Shown: piece by piece, positions 11,867 through 23,375 of the stretch | Position numbering within the stretch: the stretch's first letter is position 1 | Layout of the letters: each line of letters opens with the position of its first letter | Assembly (NCBI GenBank): GCA_037974965.1 | Contig: JBBPFI010000006.1 | Span: forward strand, 310,001 to 374,000 | Length of the DNA stretch: 64,000 nucleotides | Source: Dacryopinax spathularia | Taxonomy: Eukaryota; Basidiomycota; Dacrymycetes; Dacrymycetales; Dacrymycetaceae | Direction: 5' to 3' | The notes under the pieces: generated by a model | Databases searched by the model: none | Told to the model about the DNA's origin: nothing | The model's input: the letters and a program-made list of their open reading frames with translations, nothing else | Program-made: the position numbers and the translations under genes

Positions 11867-14800
11867 CTAGGAGGAGGGGTGGTCGCGGAGGTGGGAAGAG
11901 AGCGCCAGGAGGAAGGACCAGGCAGGAACGAGCTCCTTCTGGATTTCGCGACGAAGTCCGTCCATCTCGGAGGGCTCTGCCATCATCACGTCTCCACCTG
12001 GCTCCAGCATATCGGACAACTTGCGAAGGCCGCGGACCACTTCGACAAGCTTCTCGTAATCGATGCGCTGTGCGTCGGTGGGGACAAGGGCTTGTGTAGT
12101 GGAGCGGACGGGGGAGAGAGGACAAGGCCGTTTCGTCCCACCCACTATTTCGATAGCAGGGGACGCGCTTCCAAGACGGGTAGAGGACGCCCCTGCCGTA
12201 GGCGTCTCGAGAAGAGGAGGGGAGGCAAGGGAGGACATGCGGGCTGGAAGACCAAATCGAGAAACGGGGGTCAGATCTCGAAACGAGAGCTCGTACGGGT
12301 AAACGTAGTGGGTTTGGAGGGAAGAGAGGTTACGCGGGCGGGCGCGGGGCTTCCAGTGGCTTCGCTGCTAGCGACGCTGCGCTGCGCCTTGAAAGGAATG
12401 TAGTCCCCAGTTGGGACGTCCCACTTCTCGCCTCAGATCTTCGTGCGGTCGGGCTTCGGGTACAACCAACCCATCACGGTGTCTTCGAACTCGTCGTCGT
12501 ATGTCGCTTGCGACCGAGGGGGCGCGCGCTCGTCGGGCAAGTCGACAAATCGGCAAGGAACTGCAGGACACGAATGAGCGAGGGGAACGTGTTGGTAACG
12601 CAAAGGCAGGGCGCACCATCAGAATACCGGATAGTCCAAAAGGAGCACCCCGTGCCAGACTGGCATTTGAAGCAGGGGTATCCGACGAAACGGATGCAGA
12701 ACCGGAGCAAACCGTACTTTTGTGACTTCGGGACGTGGTGGTCGCCCGAGCAACCATAGAACTCCCCAGCGAACTATCGAATTGAGAAATCAGCTCGAAG
12801 AATCCAGGCGAGAAAGAAGGAAAGAGAAGGCGCACCAGAAGGGGGCGCTGCGTCGCCAACTTATGCCCAATAACCTGCACGAACTGCCACTTGTTCACCT
12901 GCGAGTACGAAGGTCCCTTCCCGTTGTTGCTCCGCACATCGAAAACGACAGGGTCGTACAGTAGGAGCAAGTCGAACAGGTCGATTCCAGCGACGACCTT
13001 GCTCTTCGTTTGGAAATTGGCGAACATGTCGCGGAGCTCTTGGATGCGGGCAGGGTTATCGAGGCGAGGGCGTGGACGAGCGTTTAGGTCGGGCAATGGG
13101 AGGACAGGGCCCCACTCGAGTGCATCGGACGACGTAGGGCGTTTCGAGGGCATCTTGTAGTAGAGGCCGAGAGCAGAAGAAGATGGCGTCCGGGGAAGAG
13201 TGGCGGAATGACGGGTGCTGGCGCGCGTCTGGACGTGATCGGCGGTTCTGGTCCCACGTGGCGGTGCGGGACCCGATTGCCCGGCCCGAATGCCCGATCT
13301 GAGATCTCGAGTCGGAATCTCGATGACGTTGTTTTCCGAATCGGGAGTCTCGGCCCCAGAATCCGGGGCGAATTCCGAGCCGGAAGGAGGAGAAGAGTCG
13401 CCTTCTTCTTCTGCAGGGGCCTTGGAGTCAGATGGGCGTACGGAAGCGCGGCCGGACGCAACACCGCGCGTGACGTATCGAGTAGTCTCCACTGGGAAGA
13501 TGGTTTCGTGGAAAGTGGCGGCGGGCATCGAATTGCACGCGAGAACCTGTCCGCCCTTCAGAATGGTATGGCGGGAAGGTGCTGGGCTGGAAATGGGCCC
13601 CGAGGAGGAGATGTCGCCGTCAGTTTCATCGCCAGACTCGATGAATTCGGCCAGATCGTGCACGCGGAGGAAAGAAGGCGAAAGGGTTTCGATAGGAAGT
13701 GCGATAGGGATCCGGAATCGATTACGGAGTTTAACGGCAGTGTCGAGAATGCAACCGACAGCCTCGTCAAAACCGGGACTAAAGACAATTCTCGTATCGA
13801 AGAAACGGCATAGGGGAACGCTCTGGATCATTCGAAATGAGAAACGGAACGGAGAGCTCAACGCGAGAATGACGTACTAGAGGATACAATTTGGAAGACC
13901 ACTCCTGGGCTTCCCCCAAGGTCGCAACGTCGCCATCGAGAGGCGGGAGGCGATTGGCCAACCCCTCGGCGTAGGCCATGAACAACCCTAGGTCGGTGGG
14001 GATTTCATCCTTCCGGTAAGAAACGGCGGGAGGCCAGGGGCCGAACTCGGGGTGGAGCCTCTCGAGCCTGCCGTAATCCACGTCGGACGCGACGTTGCAC
14101 TCGACCTCTATACCACGCAAGGTGTCGGTGTAGACATACAGAATCGAGTAGATGAGGGGGGTGGCTTGATCAGGATGGTGTCCGAGGGTAGCAGCAAGCG
14201 AGTTGATGGTGTCTGCGATGCGGCTGGCCCATTTAACCAGTTTTCGGGGCGACGACGGGTAGGGGGAGCCAGCAAGGAGACGGATCGCGCGGTCGACTGG
14301 GTACGAGCGGTTTTCTTTAGCGCCAACCGGCTCCTCGAATCTCGCGGCGAATTCTTGTTCCGATTCTCGGCTGGAAGTCGGAAACGGAGAAGGAAACCGG
14401 GACCGAAAAGCTGGAAAGGATTCAGCTCGTCGTAGGCTGTCCAGTGACACTTGAGGACAAGGCGGAGCGCAGCGGTAATGATGATGGCAAGGTCGCCTAG
14501 AGGGACAAAGGACGAGCGATAATGCGTAACGCACGTCCGCTGTGTAGAAGGAAAGTGTGAGAAAATGGGGAGGAAAGAAAGGGACGGGCGTACCACCAGG
14601 CCAGCGAGTCTAGTGGCGCGACCCGGAACGGTCTCGCCGCACAATCGTCCAAGTACGAGCTCGAGGTAGGCGAGGGAGAGTCGCCTGGTATAGTTGCCGG
14701 AGAGCGTCTGCTGTGCGACCGTTATCCGGGTGTTCTCGTCGCGGAACATCGGATCTCTTTCTCGCCGCGGGTTCCCGCCCCGAGAATACCACCAGCTATG

Positions 14801-15502
14801 AATCTCGATTGGAGAACCGTTTTCGATGTTGCGGCGGGTCGGGTCGAAATTGGAAGGGATAATCCGGTCGGAGGCTTCAGATGAGCAGTTGGCGAAGACG
14901 GGGAGAGGTGTGCCCGTCTCGTCCACAAGGCCCCACTTTTCCAGGTAGCGCAGGGCGCGGCGGTACACTCTGGCTGGGGCGGTCTCGAGCAGCGACGAAA
15001 AACAGCCAAATTGGTGGTCCGTGAACCACCCCGCTTGTCGGCGACTGGCGACGAAGGCGAGCCATCCAGCCAGCGCGTCTCTCTTGGCGAGGGGCCACTC
15101 ATCGTGTTCATTTGCTTCCCGGCAGAGGTCCATCTGGAAAAACGGTCAGACGAAAATGCCCGAGGAGGGCCATGAAGGCAATCAGCGGGACGCACCCAGA
15201 TCTCGCCGGTCCGCTCTACAAACGGACCAAACTCGCGCCATCTCGCAGGATATCCATCCCAGGCTTGCAAAGGGCGGGACCAGGGTTCGTCGGGCACAGA
15301 GAGGCGGATGTCCGAGGGTGGCTTCCAGAATTGCGAACGGCGATGACCTTGAGTAGGCATGACGAGGGCGGTGGTTTACAAGCGCTGTGTCGGCTGGTTC
15401 ATTACGAGTTCGAGACGACAAAGGGCGCACCAGCGCCACTTGGCCGGAACCATTCGATCCAGAAGCATCTTCGCTCGCTTTCTCGGACCGAGTAATCAAC
15501 AC
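11867..15502 (-). mobile_element. Antisense reading-frame block B inside the young retrotransposon
   Basis: A second series of minus-strand open segments runs from about 15502 down to 11867, again with intron-sized gaps. Segments near 15133-14600 and 13000-12850 look like folded protein (hydrophobic, aromatic), whereas 13500-13100 is low-complexity and acidic/proline-rich. The final segment ends in a helical tail, as does block A. Both blocks have an alanine-rich stretch reading roughly AL-x2-WLA(Y/F)(I/V)A, which hints faintly at common origin. I do not recognise the family. Confidence 0.48.
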
Positions 15503-15543
15503 GATTAGAGGAGTGCGAAAGGGGGCGGCCGTGGGAGGCCGCG

Positions 15544-15559
15544 TCTGAAGTTCCTAGGA
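15544..15559 (+). repeat. Border motif copy 3, abutting the 3' LTR
   Basis: This reads TCTGAAGTTCCTAGGA, one base different from copies 1 and 2, and ends three bases before the 3' LTR. Just upstream are a GCGGCC/GGCCGC hairpin and a purine run (GAAAGGGGG at about 15517) that may be the polypurine tract. Confidence 0.8.
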
Positions 15560-15562
15560 CTA

Positions 15563-16025
15563 TGTGAGGAGTATTCTCCTCCTGAGCGGGGAACGGGGCA
15601 ACAGGTGGTTATTCGAGGCCGATGGACCCTGAGCGCCGAATCTCGGAACCAGTAGTCGCGACCGGATCTCAGAACGGGATCTAGGCCTGGCAAGCTCGGC
15701 TTGAGATCTCGGAACGGTTAGCCGGTCCGGGCGGAGACTGAAATCTCGAGGCGAGATTCCGGTCTCGTCCGGAGTGAAGGTGAAATTTGGTATTTGCCCT
15801 AGACCTTACATATATCGTAGCGGTAGGTACGAAGGTAGATGCAAATGACCACTACGAATCGTGAAGCCCGTCTTGTTCGCCCCATCGAATCGTCTCGCAC
15901 CGCCTTCTCGAAACGAAATATTGTTTCGATACTTCGATCTTGTCGTCCCATTTCCCCTCGGTCTTTCACCTGCCCATCACACCTAAGATCTCTCCTGCAC
16001 ACTTGGGGAAGGAAAAGATCACACA
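15563..16025 (+). repeat. 3' LTR of the young Ty3/gypsy element
   Basis: This is the full-length partner of 1190-1652, followed directly by the GCGT target duplication at 16026-16029 and then by integrase sequence of the older element. Confidence 0.95.
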
Positions 16026-16029
16026 GCGT

Positions 16030-17257
16030 CACAGCCGTGAGTCCCAGTTCTTTTGGCCCAGAGGGGGGATGATCCTGACCCAGAGGCAGAGATACCCCGT
16101 GACACCAAGATCGCGAAGCAGGACGAGACGATCGAAAAGGTTATTCGATACCTTCGGTCCTTTTGCCGGCCTCCGCGTATGCTCGACAAGGAGTTCAAAG
16201 TGTTCTTACGGTATACTACAAAATTCTTCCTGCGGGGCGAAGACGATTTGTATAAGAGAGACAGCAACGGAAAGCACCAGCTTGACGTTTCATATCCAGA
16301 TCAACTTGAGATACTAGAGGCAATGCATGATGACCTTGGTCACCGCAGGTTCAGGACGGTGCACGCTCACATCCGGCTCCGGTATTGGTGGCCCAGTCTT
16401 ACACAAGACGTTAAGTGGTTCCTCAAGATGTGCGACCAATGCCAGGCGCAACAAATGAAACATGTACACATTCTGCCGACTGCACAAATGCCACAGAACC
16501 TCTTCTATAGGGCTCACTGCGACACGATGTTCATGCCAGTATTGCAAGGGAAGCAGCGGGGATATCGGTACATATTTCAGGCCCGCTGCTCTCTTACACA
16601 TTATCCGGAGTTCGCGATCTCAAAACCGAAAACGCCGAAAATATTGCTGAGTTCCTCTATAGCTCCGTGCTATGCTGCTGGGGTGCTATCACCGAAATCG
16701 TCAGCGACAATGGTACGCCTTGGGTCCATGCCTTGGAGCAGCTTGCCGCAAAGTATAGCACAACACATATTCAAATTTTGGGGTACAACTCGTGTGCAAA
16801 TGGGATGGTAGAACAGAGTCATCGGAACGTTCGCGAATCTATTGTCAAGGTCTGCAAAGAAAATACAGCCGAGTGGCCAGCTTCGGTACCAGCCGTATTC
16901 TGGGTGGAATGCATTTCAGTGCATACATCAACCGGGATGAGTCCGTATTATATGGAACACGGCACTCCTCCTACGTTGCCAATGGATATTGTTCAAGCAA
17001 CCTGGTTGGTTCCACCTCCAGAGAAGATATTCAGCCGAGCAGAACTTATAGCCAACCGTGCAAGACAATTACTCAAACGTGAGACAGATTCGAATGAGCT
17101 CTGGCGTCAAATCCTGCAGGCCCAGCAAGTATCAGCTGAGCGGTTCCGCAAAAAGTTCGAAAATATAATATCGGACGAAATGTTTGAACCCGGCCACTTG
17201 GTGTTGATTCAAAACACTGCAAACGATGGACCAATGAAGGATAAGACACTTCCATAA
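16030..17257 (+). mobile_element. Older Ty3/gypsy element, right part (integrase), fossil
   Basis: The forward frames give an integrase zinc domain (HDDLGHRR, then CDQCQ) and DDE-core words (VSDNGTPW, NGMVEQSHR) related to, but clearly diverged from, those of the young element. This is the continuation of the element broken at 1189. It is worn, with several breaks. I could not see its own LTRs. Confidence 0.82.
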
Positions 17258-19470
17258 TATCTCGGTCCTTTCTGTCAGGGGACAACCAGTTCCGTCCCTG
17301 ACTCAAACCTTCTTCAGTCCAACTGGACAAATATCGGCTGCAAGCTGCAGCTTTTGGCCTATCGGCAAGACCCTTGGACAATGATCAGAGCATTCATGGT
17401 CAACGGACCACCGATGACAGCGACTTGGCATGGCAAGGCCAACATCGAGCATCTTTGGACACCTTCGGATATGAAAGAGGAGCAGGCAATGCTGTCAAGC
17501 CTAGGGAAAAGGCTTTGGACTACCTTTGGTAGAGGATCGTGGACATCGAGTCCTTATTGGTTGGTTGGTTGGTTGGACTTCGGCACAGCTGCTATGCAAC
17601 TTTGGCTGAGTCCACAGCCTGAACACGATTCAGGGACCTTTGGAGCAGGAGGTCAGAGACATCGTGGGTCTCAGGTAGAGTCAGCTGCACCCTGAGGTAG
17701 GGCTGTACAGTTCCAAGCCGCAGTAGTATTGCTTCCTTTTCTACATGTATTTAGTGTATGGGTCTGGGAGCACTGTAGCCTCAGATCTGTTCTCTTGGGA
17801 ATCCTACCATCTAGTACGACCCAAAGACCAAGTCCCTCAAGTGGAGGTTGTGATTGTCTGATAGATGCTGACTGATATCTGGTACTGAGACTGACTATGT
17901 CGAGCACAACGACATGACTCCCGTTACCCTTGTTGTACCTCTCATCTTGCGATACCACTGGTGACACCTTCCATATCCCAGTCCGATGCACCAAGGAGGC
18001 AAAGTGTACAACAGCTAGCCCAACTAGGCCTTTTCGACATGTTGTTGGTCATGACCTCTGAGCAAAACCCTTCTCTGATTGATACAAAGTCTTGCCATGC
18101 TTGTGCTATGTTTGAAGCCTCCACCCCCCTCCGAGCCCCTCCTTCAGGCAACGACTACTGGCGAATGCCCTCATCTTGGGCATCGACTCTAGGTGACCCA
18201 ACCCCGACCTATGAGAGACTTGCGATCTTACTGTCGACTCATCCTTTGAGATTCCGGTTATGAGTACTGATGTGCGGAAGCATGCTCTTGACAGCCAACA
18301 TCCAGTCTTCTGGTCGACACCCTTGGCGACAGGAATCCAATTGGTGACAAACACCATAGACCCGCTCCCCAACCCCTCTGTCGAGCGATGACTACTGGTG
18401 ACTGCCCTTGTTCTGGGCAGCAACTCTAGGCAACTCAACTCTGTCTCCCTTGACACTTTCAATTGTGGTTGACAGCCAAACCCCTTCCTCCGAACCTCCT
18501 TCATCGGGATGCCAAAGCAGACCGAGTACTGCTGTTGGACCCAATACCACCGACCCCCACTATCACTGCTCCTGACATGGCCTGATGGCCCGACACCCCT
18601 ACAAGCATGGTCGATGCCGATGCAAGACCCAGAGTTGGTCTGCAATCTGCCTATCAACCTTTATATGGGTTGTTTGGCTGTCAGGGCCACCAGTGTCAAT
18701 CTGCTTCACCCTCATTGTTGTGTTTCGGGCTTCGCTAGTATGGTGTGCCCTGACAGCTTCCCCTTGGGAGCCGGTCATGACAACTGTGAGCAACAGAGCC
18801 TCTATTATCAATCTCTTCATCTGTCTGGGTTCTTATTGGCAGCCTTGCTGGACTGTGTGCCATCACAAATGACTTCTGGATTGACAAGCAAACACAACCA
18901 CCCATTCATTATTTGTGTCAAGGTATGGATCATGTGAGAGGTGATTGGAAGCATGAATACATTTTTCTCCTCTTGTGGTGTTATTAAGAATGATTAGCGT
19001 GTTCTAACTCATGTAACACTGCAAGTTCATGCATTTCATGTTGGATGATAGCATCGCATCGTACTTAGCCAAGTAACCATATCCCCAATATTGGAGTAGG
19101 GAGCCTCGTGAAGGATGGATTAGGTAACACTAAAGCGGTAGAGACACGTAGAGAGCGTTATACCTCCGAAGGCCGTGGTAGACTTACGGAGACGGAGGGT
19201 CATCAAACGGTTTGCTCCCTTTTTTCACTTGCCCGCCCCCATTTTCTTCGGCACGCCCTTGGCTGTTTCCTCTCTTCTTTCATCTGCTCACTACTGCTCC
19301 ACGTTCCTCGGCCTGCCGTCTCTTTCGCCTGCGCATAGCTCGAACCGTCGTAGCGAACCAAAGCTGTCGGTTGACCGCCAAGATACCCCCTGTTGAAGAC
19401 ACGATCCGGGGGTGGTCTGAATCGGTGAGAAACCCTTCTAAGAGTATTGGATGACACTGTTCGCTAACAG
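17258..19470. other. Spacer without a clear gene
   Basis: I see no supported gene here. It holds a short TTGG run (about 17559-17575), a degenerate tandem repeat (separate entry) and, near its right end, CT-rich DNA that may include the promoter and an unresolved first exon of the DUF6532 gene. Confidence 0.6.
17830..18510. repeat. Degenerate tandem repeat, period about 240 bp
   Basis: The stretch around 18151-18210 (ACTACTGGCGAATGCCCTC, then GGGCATCGACTCTAGG) is repeated with many changes around 18388-18447 (ACTACTGGTGACTGCCCTTG, then GGGCAGCAACTCTAGG). A weaker third unit is near 17840. The conserved words are spread over the unit, so this is an old tandem duplication and not a simple microsatellite. 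Confidence 0.5.
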
Positions 19471-22400
19471 AACGCAGTCAAGGAACACCTACGCTCGAAG
19501 AAGGATATTGACTCCGAAGCGGTACGGCCTCCGATGCAGGGCAAAAGCGCATACAGGCCCCAGCATGTTGGAGGAGCAGCCACCTCCGGTAAGCGCTTTC
19601 ATTCCGAGACAGAACCATCGCCTGACAATGGTGTCTTGTTAGGGCGTTCCGTTGCAGCACATGGTCGCGAAAAGGAGCGTGGATTAAGCTCCGCGGCACG
19701 GAAGGAGGTGGAGGAGCCCGATTCAGACAGCTCGAGCATTGGCAGTGCGTGGACCCTTTGTCCAGATCAGATGGACGAGCAAGACTACTTACGCGTGCTT
19801 CAACTAGCCTCACTTGTGGAAACTTACTCTGATGAAGAGTCGCCAGAGGATGCAGTAACCAGGAACGGCAACTCGTCACAAGAAGATTTGGCGAGCGATC
19901 AAGACGGGTATCGCGTACAGCGATCAGCACCATCGAGAGCCAAGTCTCGGGATCGACACCTTGGCACGAGTCAACCGTACGAGAGACGAACATTCTCTGG
20001 GAAAGAAGCGCGCCGGGCTCGTAGCCCGTATAAGCCTGCCCACCGGCGTGTTGGGACTCAAGTGGAAGAGAACCGAGGAAGAGCTATTGACGCAGAGCTA
20101 CGTGCGTTGAGACTTCGCTAGCGGCACGGCTCCCAACTCACTGCCTACAGGCCCTAGGGAACGCAGCTACAAGCTGGGCAGGAAGCCAGAGAAGACGGGT
20201 ATCTCAGCCTTACGAGTGCGTGGAACGAATCCAGCTAGATGGCACTATACTAATTCTCCGATCACAGTACGAGACAGTCTCGTCGAAAACCGTCGCAGCT
20301 CCCAACTGCCACAAGCGAGCTCATCGCGCGCAACCAAAACACCAGCATTCCAAGTCGTCGTCTGGCGAATCCTTTGGAAAAGGGTGGGAAAGCGAGCCGG
20401 AAAGCGACTTGGAGAGTGAGTCGCCCAAGACGAGACCACCAGCCCGCGCACGCGTGTCGACTCAGAGCGGCAAGCCGAAGCCCCTTCGGGAAAACCCTGT
20501 CACACCACCGCGCAAGCGGCGAACACAAGGCACCCACGGATGTATTCAAGATTTGAGTGAGCGATCTAGAAGAATTGTGCAATGGACGAACCGAAAATTC
20601 CGCGCAGAGCTCTGTATCAACAACATCGCATTCTTTGAAGATGAGATGGACAGCACCCTCCTCGCACGCCGATGCTTCAAGGAGGCTTGCGAACAGTACG
20701 GTTATCTTCAGAGTTATTACTACAAACGCTTCAAGATTGACAAGTCCTACGCCCACGATATCACCGAAATCGTGAGGCACCTGTTCCCCGTCGCCTTACC
20801 CGTACTGATGGTTTCCTGATGAGGTTGGACAGCGAGGGTCGCAGCTGCGAGGAGCGATCAAAACTGTGGCTGAAACAGCTATCTTGCAATGCTATGGTCT
20901 TCCCATAGTTGGACCGAGAGGCCCGGACGGTGTTGCTCGACATATCGAAAAGTTGCTAGAGGACTCCCGCTTTGTGTACGCGGATGTTGAGGTGAGTCAT
21001 TATCTTTACCCAGGTCGTGTAGGTTGCTGATACTTTCCAGGCGAGCAAGCCTAGACTAGCATATAAGCATCCAGCAATCGACTTCGTCTATAGCAATGCG
21101 TTCTTTCACCATCAGAAGAGCGATGGAGTCCTTTTCAAGGAAATGTTCTCGGCGGGCACGCCCTACCTCCTGGCATTGATTGTTACAGCTGTGGGCGCTC
21201 CTCCATTTACATGTGAAACGCTGTTCTTACCTGAACCTCTAGCTGCACTGCGCCTTGTCCCAGTGGGAAACCGGCGTAAAGAAGTCGAACTCCGAATACC
21301 AGTTCAAAACTGAGCGATGGGCGCCGGAGTATAAGCGACACTTGACAGACGTGCGCGACTTCGCTGCATGTTTTCCGAAAAAGTTCCAAAACCGGATGAG
21401 CGAGCTCTTTCAGAATGGCCTGTATGTTGCTCAGCCTTCATCTGGGTCGCTTCTAACCTATTCATATAGAGCGGCAAGTGGGGCAATTCGGAAGGCTCCG
21501 GCCGTGACGAAACGAGCTGGTCATGGCATTGCGGCCAGCTTACAGCAACTCAACGTCAGCGACGATGCTTCGAGCGATATGGAAGATGAACAGGTAACAG
21601 CCGCCAAGCAAGCTTGTCCCTCTGTCGCGATACCTACAAGTTCACCCGCCCCTCAGCCCTCCGCATCTAGGGACCAGGCGGCGCCCAGGGCGGCCCTGTT
21701 CACTTCCTCGAACAAACAGCCGGTAATCTCGTCAAGCTCCTTCGAGGTATCTGGAGAATGGGGTGCAGTGCAGGGATGGCCTGCAGAAGAAGACGGGGAT
21801 TGCGACATGAATGTGAATGGCATTGTCGCAGACTTTGAGGCGACCGGCCGAAGTTCTTTCACAAACATTCACTGCGAGAAACGCTCTCCAAAACAACACC
21901 AGAGCGCACTTGTTGGCGAAGCGTCGACTCCACTTCGAAGCACTCGGCTTGAACTGGACAATTCCATGTTTTCGAGATCTGGCACGAGCTCGCTGTTTGA
22001 CGAGGGCGTTCGACGACCCCTCATGCCATCCAACGTGTCTCTCAATCCTTGGCGTAGCTTCGTCCAAGTTCAACCCGTCTTCCGAATTGGAACCTCACGC
22101 CCGCCGGACCACCAGGAATCGTGGACAACCATGCCACCGGTAGCAGCTGAGGCCCTAGATCTGCCCGCATCCCGTACGTGCAGCGACCCTCTGCCACGCT
22201 TTCCTTTGGTTTAATGATTGCACAGCGATAGCGGCCATATCTGAGAGACGCCCTGCGAGCCGTCGCGAGACGCTATCCGCTCTTGATAGTCCCGTTATTC
22301 CTTGTACAGTCATACCCACCGATTCGACCGACCCAGCGCAGATTGTCGAAAAGGATCATGGGGCGGACCAGGCGCCAATTCGGAAGATCGACTTCGGAGG

Positions 22401-22971
22401 AATTACGTCAGATGGTCCCATTGTCCTTTTCAATGGCCCGATGACGCCTTCGGCCTCTCCCATAAAAGCAGGGCGTCACCGCAAGGCAGGAGCACCAATC
22501 GGCGCGAACTTCGCTGACTCCAGCCTGGAGGACGTTGCCCGGCCAGCGCATCTGAATATGGGCGCCGAGCTCCAAGGACAGGCCGATGTGTTCTTCCTCC
22601 CATCGATGCCTCTAAGCGAGCCTGGAAGAGCCCTTTCTATCTCCACCCCAGCTCGACAGCCCGAAGCTTGCATAGATCCTGTGCCCGATGATGCGACCAT
22701 TGGGGACGGCAGTATAACCCCTGCAGCTAAGCTCACTTCGAGCAAAGAAGCAGCATTGCCGCGTGGGGACGTAGCCCAATGTGATGGAGAGGCTCGGGAG
22801 GTTGTGGGTAGCTTGATCGCACACGAAGGTAATCCTACTGAAGTGACGGGTGGTAGGCCTAGAAGGACCGTTAAGCCTCGTCAGCAGCTGGATCCTTCTC
22901 CACCTCGCACGGTGAGAAAGAAGCCAGCTCGTCAGTCGCATGTGGCATACAGGAGGTCTGAACAAGGGTAG
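19471..22971 (+). CDS. DUF6532-domain protein, multi-exon
   Basis: The function is unknown; the DUF6532 family is common and expanded in Agaricomycetes. Short introns are visible at 20102-20150 and 20216-20267 (GTGCGT...CAG, the second with a TACTAAT branch site), followed by others near 20802, 20992, 21192, 21422 and 22172. The N-terminal part is disordered and rich in charged residues and serine. The core, from about 20590 to 21420, reads like DUF6532: LCINNIAFF, LARRCFKEACEQYGYL, then a stretch ending in WAPEYKRHL near the domain end. The C-terminal 500 residues are low-complexity and end in a basic tail (TVRKKPARQ). The true start is uncertain: an acceptor at 19470 implies an earlier exon. 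It lies directly upstream of a Plavaka transposase and could be a passenger of that transposon or an independent host gene. Confidence 0.6.
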
Positions 22972-23192
22972 TTTTCAATTTCTTAGGCAGGCACACTACT
23001 TAGAGAACACCCGCTCCGAAACCTATACGAGTGCTTCCGAGTAACCATGTGTAAAGACTTCCCAAGTCTTCTTTCCTATGTCCATACCACAAAATTAGGT
23101 AGTCATGACGTTATTTTCGGTACCTCGACATACAGCCCAACAGAGATATGGCGGAGCTCGCCCGGAACCTGACATAAGAAGCTCCCTGGCCG

Positions 23193-23268
23193 TCCTTCGT
23201 CTGGTCAACCCAGTCTCTTTCCAGTCCTCGTCCTTCGTCTGGTCAACCCAGTCTCTTTCCAGTCCTTC
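23193..23268. repeat. 38-bp perfect tandem duplication
   Basis: The unit beginning GTCCTTCGTCTGGTCAACCC occurs twice head to tail (23193-23230 and 23231-23268) in the leader just upstream of the Plavaka transposase start. Confidence 0.85.
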
Positions 23269-23375
23269 TCTACTTGCAGGCACCTATAACACTTCGACAC
23301 ACCTTTCAGCTTATTTCGTGCAGCCACTGTACCTGCATATCACTTACGTGCACTGGGTCTGTGACCTTCTATCGG

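Larger units (their letters stand above)
1190..16025 (+). mobile_element. Young, nearly whole 14.8-kb Ty3/gypsy LTR retrotransposon with extra antisense DNA
   Basis: Two direct repeats of 463 bp (1190-1652 and 15563-16025) begin TGTGAGGAG and end CACACA. They are flanked by GCGT on both sides (1186-1189 and 16026-16029), a 4-bp target duplication. Inside are a gag-protease region, a pol region in the order reverse transcriptase, RNase H, integrase, and then about 7.4 kb of DNA that is not gag-pol. The LTRs differ at about nine sites, all transitions (about 98% identity), so insertion is recent. It landed inside the pol of an older relative. The copy looks close to whole, with roughly one or two breaks. 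At 14.8 kb it is much longer than an ordinary Ty3/gypsy element (5-7 kb); the excess is the antisense region. Confidence 0.93.

Noticed and set aside
8087-15559. Resemblance of GAAGTTCCTA in the border motif to the yeast 2-micron FRT recombination site
   Set aside because: Only about ten bases agree, the FRT inverted-repeat layout is absent at two of the three copies, and no tyrosine recombinase gene is visible in the window.
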